Source of the DNA: Kordia aestuariivivens
GTDB taxonomy: Bacteria; Bacteroidota; Bacteroidia; Flavobacteriales; Flavobacteriaceae
Direction: 5' to 3'
Assembly: GCF_014397005.1 (NCBI RefSeq)
Contig: NZ_JACGWS010000019.1
Location: forward strand, 1-64,000
DNA: 64,000 nucleotides
This document shows, in pieces, positions 18,249 to 26,685 of the stretch. Below the pieces are notes generated by a model. That model made no database searches. It was not told the DNA's origin and saw nothing but the letters and a program-made list of their open reading frames with translations. A program made the position numbers and the translations under genes. How positions within the stretch are numbered: the stretch's first letter is position 1; every line of letters begins with the position of its first letter.

Positions 18249-18869
18249 TTGAATATAGAAATACTCATAGGATTTGTCACTGCAACGACACTCTTAGCAC
18301 TTACACCAGGTCCCGACAATATCTATGTATTAATGCAAAGTATTGTAAACGGTCGTAAATACGGAATTGCCACAGTTTTAGGACTCATGACAGGTTGTAT
18401 CATTCATACATCTGTGGTTGCGTTTGGTGCTTCAACAATTCTCAAACAAAATCCTACTCTATTTTTCATTATCAAACTATTTGGCGCATTGTATTTACTA
18501 TATCTTGCGTACAAGGTATTTAATAGTTCAGGCGATATTGAATTAGGAAACGGCGCAATTCCCAAAAAAAGCGTCTTCCAATTATTCAAACAAGGGTTCA
18601 TCATGAATGTGCTCAATCCGAAAGTGACACTCTTCTTCTTAGCTTTATTCCCTGGGTTTCTTTTTAGTGATACGATGAGTGAAGTTATTCAATTTTACAT
18701 TTTAGGATTCCTTTTTATCGTAGTGTCTTTTATTATCTTTAGTGGAATTGCCATCTTAGCAGGAATCATTTCGGATACGATTAAAAAAAATAAAAACATC
18801 GGAATCTATCTCAAATGGGTACAAATTATTGTGTTTGTTGGAATTGCTGCATACATTATGATCACTTAA
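18249..18869 (+). CDS. LysE/RhtB family amino-acid exporter
   Basis: A 206-aa inner-membrane protein with about six helices and the family signature TPGPDN at 19-24. The motif pattern LFGALYLLYLAYK and the NVLNPKVTLFFLALFPGF stretch are typical of LysE/RhtB transporters, which export amino acids or related metabolites. The substrate cannot be inferred. The start is TTG at 18249; no ATG lies upstream of the first helix and the resulting N-terminus is normal. It is followed after one base by an M50-like gene, so the two are probably co-transcribed. Confidence 0.85.
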   Translation: MNIEILIGFVTATTLLALTPGPDNIYVLMQSIVNGRKYGIATVLGLMTGCIIHTSVVAFGASTILKQNPTLFFIIKLFGALYLLYLAYKVFNSSGDIELGNGAIPKKSVFQLFKQGFIMNVLNPKVTLFFLALFPGFLFSDTMSEVIQFYILGFLFIVVSFIIFSGIAILAGIISDTIKKNKNIGIYLKWVQIIVFVGIAAYIMIT

Positions 18870-18870
18870 T

Positions 18871-19614
18871 ATGATTCAATTTAAAATTTTGTGGAAATGG
18901 GTAGTGATCTTCTCACTAGGATTTGTGGTATGTACAATTGTAGGTACACAAACTCACGAATTAGGACATGCAGCAGTAGCACAAAGTCTAGGATACGAAA
19001 CAGAATTGTATTATGGAAGTATGACGTATTATCACAAAGGATATTTTGAAGATGCAGATGTAAAAAAACTAGATGCATTTTATGATAGGAATGGTTCGTT
19101 TAAAAATTTTACTGAAGCTGACAAAAAACATGCGGATCAACTACAAGCGATTATTGATGAAAAATTTCCATACAATGAAACACATAGCTTCTTAGTCACA
19201 CTTGGCGGTCCATTACAAACAATCCTAACTTCTTTTTTAGGACTTTTCATTCTGACTTATAGGAAATCAAAAAAACGTAGGGAATTCAAGCGATACGATT
19301 GGATTGCAATCTTTCTATCACTCTTTGTACTGCGTGAAGTATTCAATACGTTTATGGCTACGGTATCCTATTTTATAAATGGAACTAATAATTTTCATGG
19401 CGATGAATTTAGGATTTCAAGTTATTTAGACGTTCATCAATGGAGCATTCCTATACTAACAGGAGTGTTTGGAACTATAATAGCTGTGTATGTAATCTTT
19501 AAAATAATTCCATTAAAATACAGATTCACGTTCATTATTTCTGGGTTTTTGGGAAGCATTTCAGGATTTATTTTATGGTTTAACTATTTAGGTCCTTGGC
19601 TGTTTTCTCAATAA
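18871..19614 (+). CDS. Membrane protein with M50-type HExxH motif
   Basis: A 247-aa protein with a first membrane helix containing HELGH (H29, E30, H33), the zinc motif of site-2 protease-like peptidases, and about four to five further helices. A GGPLQT segment near 113 could provide part of the active site. Between them is a hydrophilic loop of about 65 residues. It looks like a short, divergent M50 relative, but I cannot place it in a named subfamily, and the usual NPDG-type third ligand is not clear. It sits one base after the LysE gene. Confidence 0.6.
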   Translation: MIQFKILWKWVVIFSLGFVVCTIVGTQTHELGHAAVAQSLGYETELYYGSMTYYHKGYFEDADVKKLDAFYDRNGSFKNFTEADKKHADQLQAIIDEKFPYNETHSFLVTLGGPLQTILTSFLGLFILTYRKSKKRREFKRYDWIAIFLSLFVLREVFNTFMATVSYFINGTNNFHGDEFRISSYLDVHQWSIPILTGVFGTIIAVYVIFKIIPLKYRFTFIISGFLGSISGFILWFNYLGPWLFSQ

Positions 19615-19771
19615 GAAACATTACTTATTTTTATTTAATTAATTGATAGTGAGTATATTGAGTGTTATTTATTGCAATGATGTTTTATAAAACCTCACAA
19701 GCTTAAGTTTGTTTTCTTCATTAATTGTTATTGATTTGTTTTCATAAACTAACTATTTAAACTTAGACATT

Positions 19772-19990
19772 ATGAAGAAAAAAAATTTAAAAGCATTGAC
19801 ATTAAAGAAGAAGACAGTTAGTGATTTACAAGAAATCATAAGAGGTGGAGCTGATGCTTCAGGAGCTTTATCTTGTAAGCCAGCGGATCCAGAACCTGTA
19901 ACTAGATTAGGACAAGGTGGATGTAGAGACACAAGAGTGAATTGGTGCGACTCACGATTTGGAGGTTGCCAATCGTACTATTGTGGATAA
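19772..19990 (+). CDS. RiPP precursor, lanthipeptide-type GG leader
   Basis: A 72-aa peptide beginning MKKKNLKALTLKKKTVSDL, with GG at about 30-31 (IIRGG) and a core with five cysteines and several Ser/Thr, ending CQSYYCG. The leader matches the Bacteroidetes class I lanthipeptide type and closely resembles those of the genes at 14981 and 24734. No maturation or export enzyme is adjacent. It has its own terminator, so it is a monocistronic precursor. What is made from it is not known. Confidence 0.72.
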   Translation: MKKKNLKALTLKKKTVSDLQEIIRGGADASGALSCKPADPEPVTRLGQGGCRDTRVNWCDSRFGGCQSYYCG

Positions 19991-20003
19991 TACAGTAGAG
20001 TAT

Positions 20004-20033
20004 AAAAGCGAGCACAATGCTCGCTTTTTTTTA
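20004..20033 (+). terminator. Terminator after RiPP-like gene
   Basis: Stem AAAAGCGAGCA / TGCTCGCTTTT with a CAA loop (20004-20014, 20018-20028) and a T-run. Confidence 0.9.
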
Positions 20034-20079
20034 TTGCTTATTCTATTTAAAAAAAATTTCCTAAAACGTTTTCGTTGAT

Positions 20080-20087
20080 TATCTTTG
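20080..20087 (+). promoter_or_regulatory. Candidate -7 box of HMG-CoA lyase
   Basis: TATCTTTG fits TAnnTTTG. A TTTC (20057-20060) 19 bases upstream is one base off the -33 box. The start codon lies 8 bases after the box, so the transcript would be nearly leaderless. Confidence 0.45.
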
Positions 20088-20094
20088 ACAATCT

Positions 20095-20958
20095 ATGGAA
20101 GACATTAAAATAATAGAATGCCCACGAGATGCTATGCAAGGCATCAAAATGTTTATTCCTACGGAAAAAAAAGTGCAATACATCCAGTCGTTGTTGCGTG
20201 TTGGCTTTGATACGATCGATTTTGGAAGTTTTGTCTCTCCGAAAGCCATTCCGCAAATGGTTGATACTGCGGAAGTTTTATCCAAACTTGATTTATCTAC
20301 CACAACAAGTAAACTCTTAGCAATTGTTGCAAATGTTCGCGGTGCGAATGATGCAAGTACGCATCCAGAAATTCAATACTTAGGGTATCCGTTTTCCATT
20401 TCTGAGAACTTTCAAATGCGGAACACACACAAAACCATTGCACAATCCATAGAAACATTACAAGAAATTCTAAACATTGCCGATAAAACCAACAAAGAAG
20501 TGGTTGCGTATCTCTCGATGGGATTTGGAAATCCGTACGGAGATCCTTGGAATGTTGAAATCGTAGGCGAGTGGACAGAGAAACTTTCCAACATGGGCGT
20601 GAAAATATTATCACTCTCTGATACAATTGGTTCTTCTACACCAGAAGTGATAGATTACTTATACGCAAACCTAATTCCTAAGTACACAGAAATCGAATTT
20701 GGCGCACACTTACACACCACACCAAGTTTATGGCATGAAAAAATAGATGCGGCTTACAAAGCAGGCTGTAGACGTTTTGACGGCGCTATTCAAGGATTTG
20801 GCGGTTGCCCGATGGCAAAAGATGAACTCACAGGAAATATGCCAACCGAAAAAATGGTTTCGTATTTCACGGCGGCAAAAGCAAATACAGGCATTCAAGC
20901 AATGAGTTTTGAATCGTCTTACAATGAAGCTTCAAAGATTTTCAATCAATATCACTAG
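20095..20958 (+). CDS. Hydroxymethylglutaryl-CoA lyase
   Basis: A 287-aa TIM-barrel enzyme of the HMGL/DRE family, predicted to split HMG-CoA to acetyl-CoA and acetoacetate in leucine degradation. Seen are the start motif ECPRD (R11, D12), metal ligands H205 and H207 in AHLHTT, and the catalytic cysteine C238 in GFGGCPMAKDELTGN. The cysteine loop separates it from isopropylmalate/homocitrate synthases. Leucine dehydrogenase in the same window is consistent with leucine use. Complete, with no close operon partner. Confidence 0.9.
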   Translation: MEDIKIIECPRDAMQGIKMFIPTEKKVQYIQSLLRVGFDTIDFGSFVSPKAIPQMVDTAEVLSKLDLSTTTSKLLAIVANVRGANDASTHPEIQYLGYPFSISENFQMRNTHKTIAQSIETLQEILNIADKTNKEVVAYLSMGFGNPYGDPWNVEIVGEWTEKLSNMGVKILSLSDTIGSSTPEVIDYLYANLIPKYTEIEFGAHLHTTPSLWHEKIDAAYKAGCRRFDGAIQGFGGCPMAKDELTGNMPTEKMVSYFTAAKANTGIQAMSFESSYNEASKIFNQYH

Positions 20959-21312
20959 AATTTCAGTTTTAAGTAGAGTTCATTCCTGCATAAGCAGAAA
21001 CATATTCTTTGTTTCTAATTAGTTCTAAAAGTGTCTTTTCTAATTATTTTCTTGATACAAGAGAAAAAATACACATTCATAAACTTAGAAAAGTATTGTG
21101 AAGCTTTTTAAGAACGGCTATTTCCATAATCTCTACACAACTAATATTTTACTTTTCCTGTTCCTGTTAAAATAAATTTACAATTCTTAAATGAAAGATA
21201 AAACTAATTGTTAAAAGGGAAAAACCTCCTTAAATTATACGTAAAAAACTTTCATTAAAATAAACTTTGTGTTGTATCGTAAATAGATATTAATCATAAA
21301 ACTTTATAAATT
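20959..21312. other. 354-bp intergenic region
   Basis: AT-rich, with no supported gene, no strong hairpin, and no promoter with both consensus boxes on either strand. I see nothing to annotate apart from the leader of the following gene. Confidence 0.5.
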
Positions 21313-22926
21313 ATGGAAACTAAAGATTTTGCAAGTAGATTAGTAAATATTAATCAACTTACTAAAGATGAGCAGTTAAGCCTTCGGAATGAAATACTGC
21401 AACACAGCCCTGAGTTATTAAGACCATGGTGGTTTAAGACTCGTTGTGAAATAAATGTATTAGTGGTAACTGATGGTGCATTAGATTTTGGAATAGGCGG
21501 TTTTGGCCTATCTAATTTTTTAACAATATTTAAAATATTAGAAGCGGAAAGCAATACGAATTTACAATATAATGTGACTTTAGGACACAGAGGAAATCCT
21601 GGAAGTGCTGGAATGCAAAGTACAAATCCAAATTTCGTGAATAAAATTACAAACTTCAAATTTGATGATGCGACTCACTTTACAACTTCAAAATATGACC
21701 AAGTTTGGTTATTCGGTTTTAGTACTGCGCCAATAGCTTCTACTGAAATCAGTGCTATTGAAGCATATATGAACAAAGGTGGTGGTGTTTTTGCTACAGG
21801 TGATCATGGAAATATAGGTATTGGTCTTTGTGGAAACATTACAAGAGTCAAAGATATGCGTCATTGGCAAGATTTTGGAGGCGGAGAAGTTAGTATGGGA
21901 GGAAACAGAAGAAATGATACCAATACGCCACATTCTGGGAATCCTAGTTCAATTAGTTTTGCTGATCAAGGTGATGCTATTCCGCAAAATATTCATGCTA
22001 GAGTATATGGAGCAGCTCCAAATTTGTTGCCACATTATTTATTATCCATCAGTACAGCTATCAAACCTTCAGGAATTATAGACATCATGCCCGATCATCC
22101 GCATGAAGGCGAATGTAAACCAGAAACAGATTTTACGCTGGTAAATCCAAATACAGGAAACTCACATACCATACGATCACAAAATATAGCAATGTCCTTT
22201 GTAACTGCGGGAAATACAGCAGGATTTAAAGCCGCTACAGAGCCACATTGTTTTGCATCGATTAGCGTTTTTGATGGAAGATCTGCAAGTGTTGGTAGAA
22301 TCGCAATCGATTCTACATGGCATCATTTTGTGAATATAAACTTAGACGGATTCGCGAAACCTACTTTTGAGATCGTGTTACAGTACTATAAAAATATTGC
22401 ACGATGGATGACTAGAGCAAAAAGAATGTTATGTTTTTATCATAGATGTTTAATATATGCTATGTTTTCTGATAGAATCATGGAAGCTAATATTTTAGAT
22501 TTAGACATCAAAGCAGACGCTATTCCAGATGACGAATTATACGCAATAGGAGAACATGTCATTGATGTGATTAAAAGTGATTTTACACCTGCAGATGCGC
22601 TTCAATTTAAGCTAACAATGTTAGAATCTGTATCTCCAGAATTAGCCACTAAAATTGATGTTTGGGATCAAGAAAGAAAACAAGAAGAAGATTTCATACA
22701 CAATCAATTTGTAAGTTGTAAGCCAATCATAGCGATGGCTGTTGGACTTGGAGTAGCAAGAATAAAGGATGAAATAGGAAATCCGAAGGAACAAATTGAT
22801 GAAAAGGATGAAACGGTCATTTTGGATGTTTTTCAAAGAGGCTTGCAAGATGGAATTGCCAAATCTCTTACTCTTTTCAATAAAAATGTAACTTTCTTTT
22901 CTCAACTTCAAAGAAAGAAAGGTTAA
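21313..22926 (+). CDS. Unknown protein with ThuA/GATase-like N-terminal region
   Basis: A 537-aa protein without signal peptide or membrane helix. Residues 46-345 look like a flavodoxin/class I glutamine-amidotransferase-like alpha/beta fold as in ThuA proteins: VLVVTDGALDFG, YDQVWLFGF, GGGVFATGDHGN (157-167) and a WHHF motif (336-339). The His- and acid-rich PDHPHEGEC (260-268) could bind metal. Residues 350-537 are mostly helical and match nothing I know. No operon partner is present and a terminator follows. The fold call is by eye, and the function is unknown. Confidence 0.6.
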   Translation: METKDFASRLVNINQLTKDEQLSLRNEILQHSPELLRPWWFKTRCEINVLVVTDGALDFGIGGFGLSNFLTIFKILEAESNTNLQYNVTLGHRGNPGSAGMQSTNPNFVNKITNFKFDDATHFTTSKYDQVWLFGFSTAPIASTEISAIEAYMNKGGGVFATGDHGNIGIGLCGNITRVKDMRHWQDFGGGEVSMGGNRRNDTNTPHSGNPSSISFADQGDAIPQNIHARVYGAAPNLLPHYLLSISTAIKPSGIIDIMPDHPHEGECKPETDFTLVNPNTGNSHTIRSQNIAMSFVTAGNTAGFKAATEPHCFASISVFDGRSASVGRIAIDSTWHHFVNINLDGFAKPTFEIVLQYYKNIARWMTRAKRMLCFYHRCLIYAMFSDRIMEANILDLDIKADAIPDDELYAIGEHVIDVIKSDFTPADALQFKLTMLESVSPELATKIDVWDQERKQEEDFIHNQFVSCKPIIAMAVGLGVARIKDEIGNPKEQIDEKDETVILDVFQRGLQDGIAKSLTLFNKNVTFFSQLQRKKG

Positions 22927-23002
22927 TATAACTATTGTGATGTATTTTCTATCAAGTACTACAGTTTTGTATCATCGCAAATAGAAATATTTAATCAAAG
23001 TA

Positions 23003-23035
23003 AAACTCCTCAATTGTTGCGATTGAGGAGTTTTT
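23003..23035 (+). terminator. Terminator
   Basis: Stem AACTCCTCAAT (23004-23014) / ATTGAGGAGTT (23022-23032) followed by T's, about 80 bases past the 537-aa gene. Confidence 0.85.
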
Positions 23036-23183
23036 CTATCAAACAAAATTAAAATACAGCACTTTAAAATTAATTTTACGCGGAATTTCACAATCACATT
23101 AACAAAATGTTATCTACAATGTCTTATGGTATTAATTGTATAAAAAGTGGTATATTCGCATGCAATTATATCTTAATTGCGAC

Positions 23184-24659
23184 ATGACAGCACACGACAA
23201 CAAAATTTTAGGCGAAGGACTTACATACGATGATGTATTATTAGTTCCCGCTTTCTCCGAAGTACTTCCAAGAGAAGTCAATATTCAAACAAAATTTACT
23301 AGAAATATAACGATCAATGTTCCGATTGTTTCCGCAGCGATGGACACGGTTACCGAATCGTCTATGGCAATTGCAATGGCACGCGAAGGCGGAATAGGTG
23401 TTTTACACAAAAACATGACAATTGCACGACAAGCGCAAAAAGTTAGAAAAGTAAAACGTGCGGAAAGCGGAATGATCATCGATCCAGTAACCTTACCGTT
23501 AACAGCAACTGTTGCTGATGCTAACGCAAACATGAAAGAACACAGTATTGGTGGAATTCCGATTGTTGATGAAGAAGGTACGCTGAAAGGAATTGTAACT
23601 AATAGAGATTTACGCTTTGAGCACGATAGTAAACGTCCAATAGTTGAGGTAATGACAAGCGAAAACTTAGTCACTTCTCCAGAAGGCACCTCATTAAAAG
23701 ACGCAGAAGCAATTCTTCAAAAACATAAAATTGAAAAGCTTTTAATTGTAAACGATCGATACAAACTAAAAGGCTTAATCACATTCAGAGACATCACGAA
23801 AGTTACACAGAAACCAATTGCAAATAAAGATACGTTCGGACGCTTACGCGTTGCAGCAGCTTTAGGTGTTACAGCAGATGCTGTGGAAAGAGCAGAAGCT
23901 TTAGTAAAAGCAGGTGTTGATGCCGTTGTGATTGATACAGCGCACGGACATACAAAAGGTGTTGTAAACGTACTAAAAGCCGTAAAAGCAAAATTTCCAA
24001 ACTTAGATGTAATCGTTGGAAACATTGCCACAGGCGAAGCAGCAAAATACTTAGTAGAAGCTGGTGCAGATGCTGTAAAAGTAGGAATCGGACCAGGATC
24101 TATATGTACAACGAGAGTTGTGGCTGGAGTTGGTTTTCCTCAGTTTTCAGCAGTATTAGAAGTTGCAGCAGCCATCAAAGGTAGCGGCGTTCCAGTAATT
24201 GCAGATGGAGGAATTAGATATACAGGAGACATTCCAAAAGCCATTGCAGCTGGTGCAGATTCTGTAATGTTAGGTTCACTATTAGCAGGAACGAAAGAAT
24301 CGCCTGGAGAAACCATCATTTACGAAGGAAGAAAATTCAAATCATATCGTGGAATGGGTTCTGTAGAAGCTATGAAAGAAGGTTCAAAAGATCGTTATTT
24401 CCAAGATGTTGAAGCAGATATTAAAAAATTAGTTCCAGAAGGAATTGTAGGTCGTGTGCCATACAAAGGAGATTTAGACGAAAGCATTCATCAATTTATT
24501 GGTGGACTGCGTGCTGGAATGGGCTATTGTGGCGCAAAAGACGTAGAAACCTTGAAAGAAACAGGACGATTTATACGAATCACGGCAAGTGGAATTAACG
24601 AAAGTCATCCACATGATGTGGCTATTACCAAAGAAGCACCAAATTATTCAAGAAGATAA
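23184..24659 (+). CDS. guaB: IMP dehydrogenase
   Basis: A 491-aa TIM-barrel enzyme that oxidises IMP to XMP with NAD, the first committed step of GMP synthesis. The catalytic cysteine is C308 in [13 protein letters not shown]. Two CBS domains lie at about 95-205, and the flap [10 protein letters not shown] follows later. I start at ATG 23184 ([17 protein letters not shown]), as in relatives; a TTG 48 bases upstream would add 16 residues of non-family sequence. Upstream, TATATTCG (23151-23158) is an imperfect -7 box. A bidirectional terminator follows. Confidence 0.95.
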   Translation: MTAHDNKILGEGLTYDDVLLVPAFSEVLPREVNIQTKFTRNITINVPIVSAAMDTVTESSMAIAMAREGGIGVLHKNMTIARQAQKVRKVKRAESGMIIDPVTLPLTATVADANANMKEHSIGGIPIVDEEGTLKGIVTNRDLRFEHDSKRPIVEVMTSENLVTSPEGTSLKDAEAILQKHKIEKLLIVNDRYKLKGLITFRDITKVTQKPIANKDTFGRLRVAAALGVTADAVERAEALVKAGVDAVVIDTAHGHTKGVVNVLKAVKAKFPNLDVIVGNIATGEAAKYLVEAGADAVKVGIGPGSICTTRVVAGVGFPQFSAVLEVAAAIKGSGVPVIADGGIRYTGDIPKAIAAGADSVMLGSLLAGTKESPGETIIYEGRKFKSYRGMGSVEAMKEGSKDRYFQDVEADIKKLVPEGIVGRVPYKGDLDESIHQFIGGLRAGMGYCGAKDVETLKETGRFIRITASGINESHPHDVAITKEAPNYSRR

Positions 24660-24680
24660 TTTCAACTAGGAAATAAGCAT

Positions 24681-24716
24681 AAAAAAGGCTATCAGTAGTA
24701 ATTGATAGCCTTTAGT
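24681..24716. terminator. Bidirectional terminator between guaB and RiPP-like gene
   Basis: Stem AAAGGCTATCA (24684-24694) / TGATAGCCTTT (24703-24713). The six A's at its left give a T-run on the minus strand, so it serves the convergent small gene at least as well as guaB. Confidence 0.82.
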
Positions 24717-24733
24717 ATTATGTTGAATTTTGT

Positions 24734-24910
24734 TTATCTTCCCGGAGGTGGACATTGCGCTGCACACACACCAAAATAGCTAGTTTGCGCTCCGTAACAT
24801 AAATCTACAAAGTAGGTTCCAAAAGTTCCACCTTTAATTTCTTTTTCCGAAAGTGTAGAGATTGTTATTTTTTTAAATCTAAGCGATTGACTTAATTTTC
24901 TTTTTTTCAT
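24734..24910 (-). CDS. RiPP precursor, lanthipeptide-type GG leader (short)
   Basis: A 58-aa peptide read directly from the minus strand, starting MKKRKLSQSLRFKKITISTL. GG is at 27-28 (EIKGG), followed by a 30-residue core with three cysteines and several Ser/Thr/Tyr, ending CPPPGR. The leader fits the same L-x-x-K-x-x-I-S pattern as the genes at 14981 and 19772. It is just short of common ORF length cut-offs and easily missed. The stop is followed by a good terminator. No modification enzyme is adjacent. Confidence 0.65.
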   Translation of the reverse strand: MKKRKLSQSLRFKKITISTLSEKEIKGGTFGTYFVDLCYGAQTSYFGVCAAQCPPPGR

Positions 24911-25029
24911 GATATATAGTTTTGAATTGACAACAAGATATTAAATCCTATTTTCTAAAAGAAGAAAACAATGTTAAGAAATGAAAATTATAGCCTCAAA
25001 TTTATGAATTTGACATCGGTAGAAAGTAC

Positions 25030-25064
25030 AAAAAAAGCCCTGTACTTCATTGAAATACAGGGCG
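25030..25064 (-). terminator. Terminator of ompH-like gene
   Basis: Stem GCCCTGTA (25037-25044) / TACAGGGC (25056-25063), with an inner TTCA/TGAA pair. The A-run on its left is a T-run when read on the minus strand. Confidence 0.9.
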
Positions 25065-25088
25065 TTTTAGATACGTATTAAAAATACG

Positions 25089-25613
25089 TTACTTCTTTTT
25101 TGCTTCAATATCTAATCCTAGTCTCTTAGCAACTTTCATTGTAAGATCATATAACGGATCAACATACGCCAATTCGTTTCCATCCAATGTGAAAACTTGT
25201 GTGTATTTCTCTTCTTGTGCAACAATTGCAACTGCTTCACCAACTTTCTTGTACAATGGACGCATTAACTCGTCTTGTTTCAATTGAGCTAATTGTGCTG
25301 CGTTTTGTCTAAACTTCTGAATATCAGATTCAAGTTCGAAAATCTCTTGTTGTTTTTTCTTCTTCGCTTCTTCAGTCATTGTAGCAAAGATTTTGTTCGC
25401 TTCTTCAACTTCCTTACTGTAAGCATCAAGCTTTAATTTCAAATCGCTTTGTAATTGCTTTTCATAATCTTGAATTCCTTTTTGAACTTGAGGAATTTCT
25501 GGTAATTGGGAAACGATAATATTAATATTAACAGTTCCTACTTTTGTTTGAGCAGAAGCTGCAAACGAAAAAAATACGATTGCTACTGTGCAAAGTAAAT
25601 GTTTAATTCTCAT
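25089..25613 (-). CDS. OmpH/Skp-family periplasmic chaperone
   Basis: A 174-aa protein with a signal peptide (1-22, ending AASAQ) and a long amphipathic coiled-coil (about 45-125) typical of Skp/OmpH, the tentacled periplasmic holdase for outer-membrane proteins. The closing segment YTQVFTLDGNELAYVDP is usual for Bacteroidetes members. Genomes of this group often carry more than one paralogue, and this copy is not next to bamA, so I give no symbol. It has a strong terminator and probably forms a single-gene transcript. Confidence 0.88.
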   Translation of the reverse strand: MRIKHLLCTVAIVFFSFAASAQTKVGTVNINIIVSQLPEIPQVQKGIQDYEKQLQSDLKLKLDAYSKEVEEANKIFATMTEEAKKKKQQEIFELESDIQKFRQNAAQLAQLKQDELMRPLYKKVGEAVAIVAQEEKYTQVFTLDGNELAYVDPLYDLTMKVAKRLGLDIEAKKK

Positions 25614-25708
25614 CTAATTAATTTTTTATTTTTTCAAAGTTGGCTAATGTAATGAAAACATCATACCAAAAAAACGATATCACATAAAATTAACGTTTTT
25701 TCACATGA

Positions 25709-25942
25709 TTATTTAACTAATTGGCCTCTGTGTGGCTTTAGCTTTTCACGCATAAATGGAACATCATCTTCATTGATAATCAATAATGCACATACATGCA
25801 TCTCTGAAAACTCTTCTGTTGTAATTGATTCGCTTTCAATGCTTTCTAACGCAATAAATTCATTTAAGTGAATACAATGATGTTCAGCTGTACGTTTCGC
25901 TGCTGGACCTCTAAAATCCCAAATCAGTTTTACTTTAGCCAT
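25709..25942 (-). CDS. Small conserved-looking hypothetical protein
   Basis: A 77-aa soluble protein (MAKVKLIWDFRGPAAKRTAEHHCIH... by its opening residues) with two histidines and a cysteine together (EHHC, 20-23) that might bind metal. No family is recognised. It has a full consensus promoter and a compact start, which argues that it is expressed. It lies upstream of the OmpH gene on the same strand with a 95-base gap. Confidence 0.65.
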   Translation of the reverse strand: MAKVKLIWDFRGPAAKRTAEHHCIHLNEFIALESIESESITTEEFSEMHVCALLIINEDDVPFMREKLKPHRGQLVK

Positions 25943-25959
25943 ATTTTATATAATTTTCA

Positions 25960-25988
25960 CAAAATTAGTCATCTTGTTGAAAAACAAA
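25960..25988 (-). promoter_or_regulatory. Promoter of the 77-aa gene
   Basis: On the minus strand, TTTG (25988-25985), 17 bases, then TAATTTTG (25967-25960). The predicted start is about 10 bases before the ATG at 25942. Confidence 0.65.
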
Positions 25989-25999
25989 CTATAAAAGCA

Positions 26000-26028
26000 T
26001 AAAAAAAGCGAATGATTTTCATTCGCTT
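26000..26028 (-). terminator. Terminator of small T9SS protein gene
   Basis: Stem AAGCGAATGA / TCATTCGCTT (26006-26015, 26019-26028) with a TTT loop. The A-run at 26001-26007 becomes a T-run on the minus strand. Confidence 0.85.
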
Positions 26029-26053
26029 CTAAATAGATATGCAACTAGCTAAA

Positions 26054-26425
26054 CTACTTCGCTACAATTTTAAATGTCTTTGAGAAGGTTGGTAAAGAAA
26101 TTTTTACAATGTAAATATTATTCTTTGGCAAGTCTAAATACCTATTAAAACTTCCGTTGATGGTAATATTTTTCAAATCAACTACTTTACGACCGAGCAA
26201 ATTATAAATGGCAACATTTGCCGTTTTTTCTAGGCTACTAATCTTTAGTTCCCCATTACTATAACTGGCTTTTATCTTTTTCAAATCTTGATCATTCTGC
26301 TCTTGAATATTTGAATATTCAATACCATACGCATCTATGAGTCTTGTCGTAGTAGTCTCATGTGCAAACAAACTTATGGTCGTAATCAATGCCGTAATAA
26401 ATATGTAAAACTTCTTCATATACAT
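26054..26425 (-). CDS. Small exported protein with T9SS-like sorting domain
   Basis: A 123-aa protein with a signal peptide (KKFYIFITALITTISLFA, cleavage before HETTT) and a C-terminal beta domain of about 75 residues resembling a type A sorting domain: VAIYNLLGRKVVDL, NNIYIVKISLP and the ending KTFKIVAK. There is hardly any cargo between signal and sorting domain (about 30 residues), so it may be a degenerate cargo or a small surface protein. An ATG at 26419 is an equally good start. Confidence 0.7.
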   Translation of the reverse strand: MYMKKFYIFITALITTISLFAHETTTTRLIDAYGIEYSNIQEQNDQDLKKIKASYSNGELKISSLEKTANVAIYNLLGRKVVDLKNITINGSFNRYLDLPKNNIYIVKISLPTFSKTFKIVAK

Positions 26426-26542
26426 CAGTATTTATCGGTTTCTAACTCATCTAATTCAAAAAAGGAAATCCCTTTATATGTTAAAATACCAAATATCAAG
26501 CCAAAAAATATAAAGTATATACTAATTAGGTCTCTTTATTTG

Positions 26543-26572
26543 TTGTGTACTATTGATGAATTCTTATTTTTG
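26543..26572 (+). promoter_or_regulatory. Promoter of the parvulin operon
   Basis: TTG (26543-26545), 19 bases, then TATTTTTG (26565-26572), a full consensus match. It would give a leader of about 105 bases before the ATG at 26686; that leader holds a 27-codon ORF and a motif also found before dsbD. Confidence 0.72.
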
Positions 26573-26640
26573 TCTTTCTCAAAAAAAAATACAATGAAAT
26601 GAGCCATGACAATTATGTCGATATCAACCGATGTAATTTT

Positions 26641-26660
26641 TGGCGAGTTCCATCTGACAG
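26641..26660 (+). promoter_or_regulatory. Motif shared with the dsbD upstream region
   Basis: TGGCGAGTTCCATCTGACAG here and TAGCGAATTCCATTTGACAA at 40365-40384 agree at most positions, and lie 25 and 22 bases before their start codons. The role is unknown: RNA element, protein site or alternative promoter. Confidence 0.45.
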
Positions 26661-26685
26661 TAGTAAAAAAAATAAATAGTAACAG

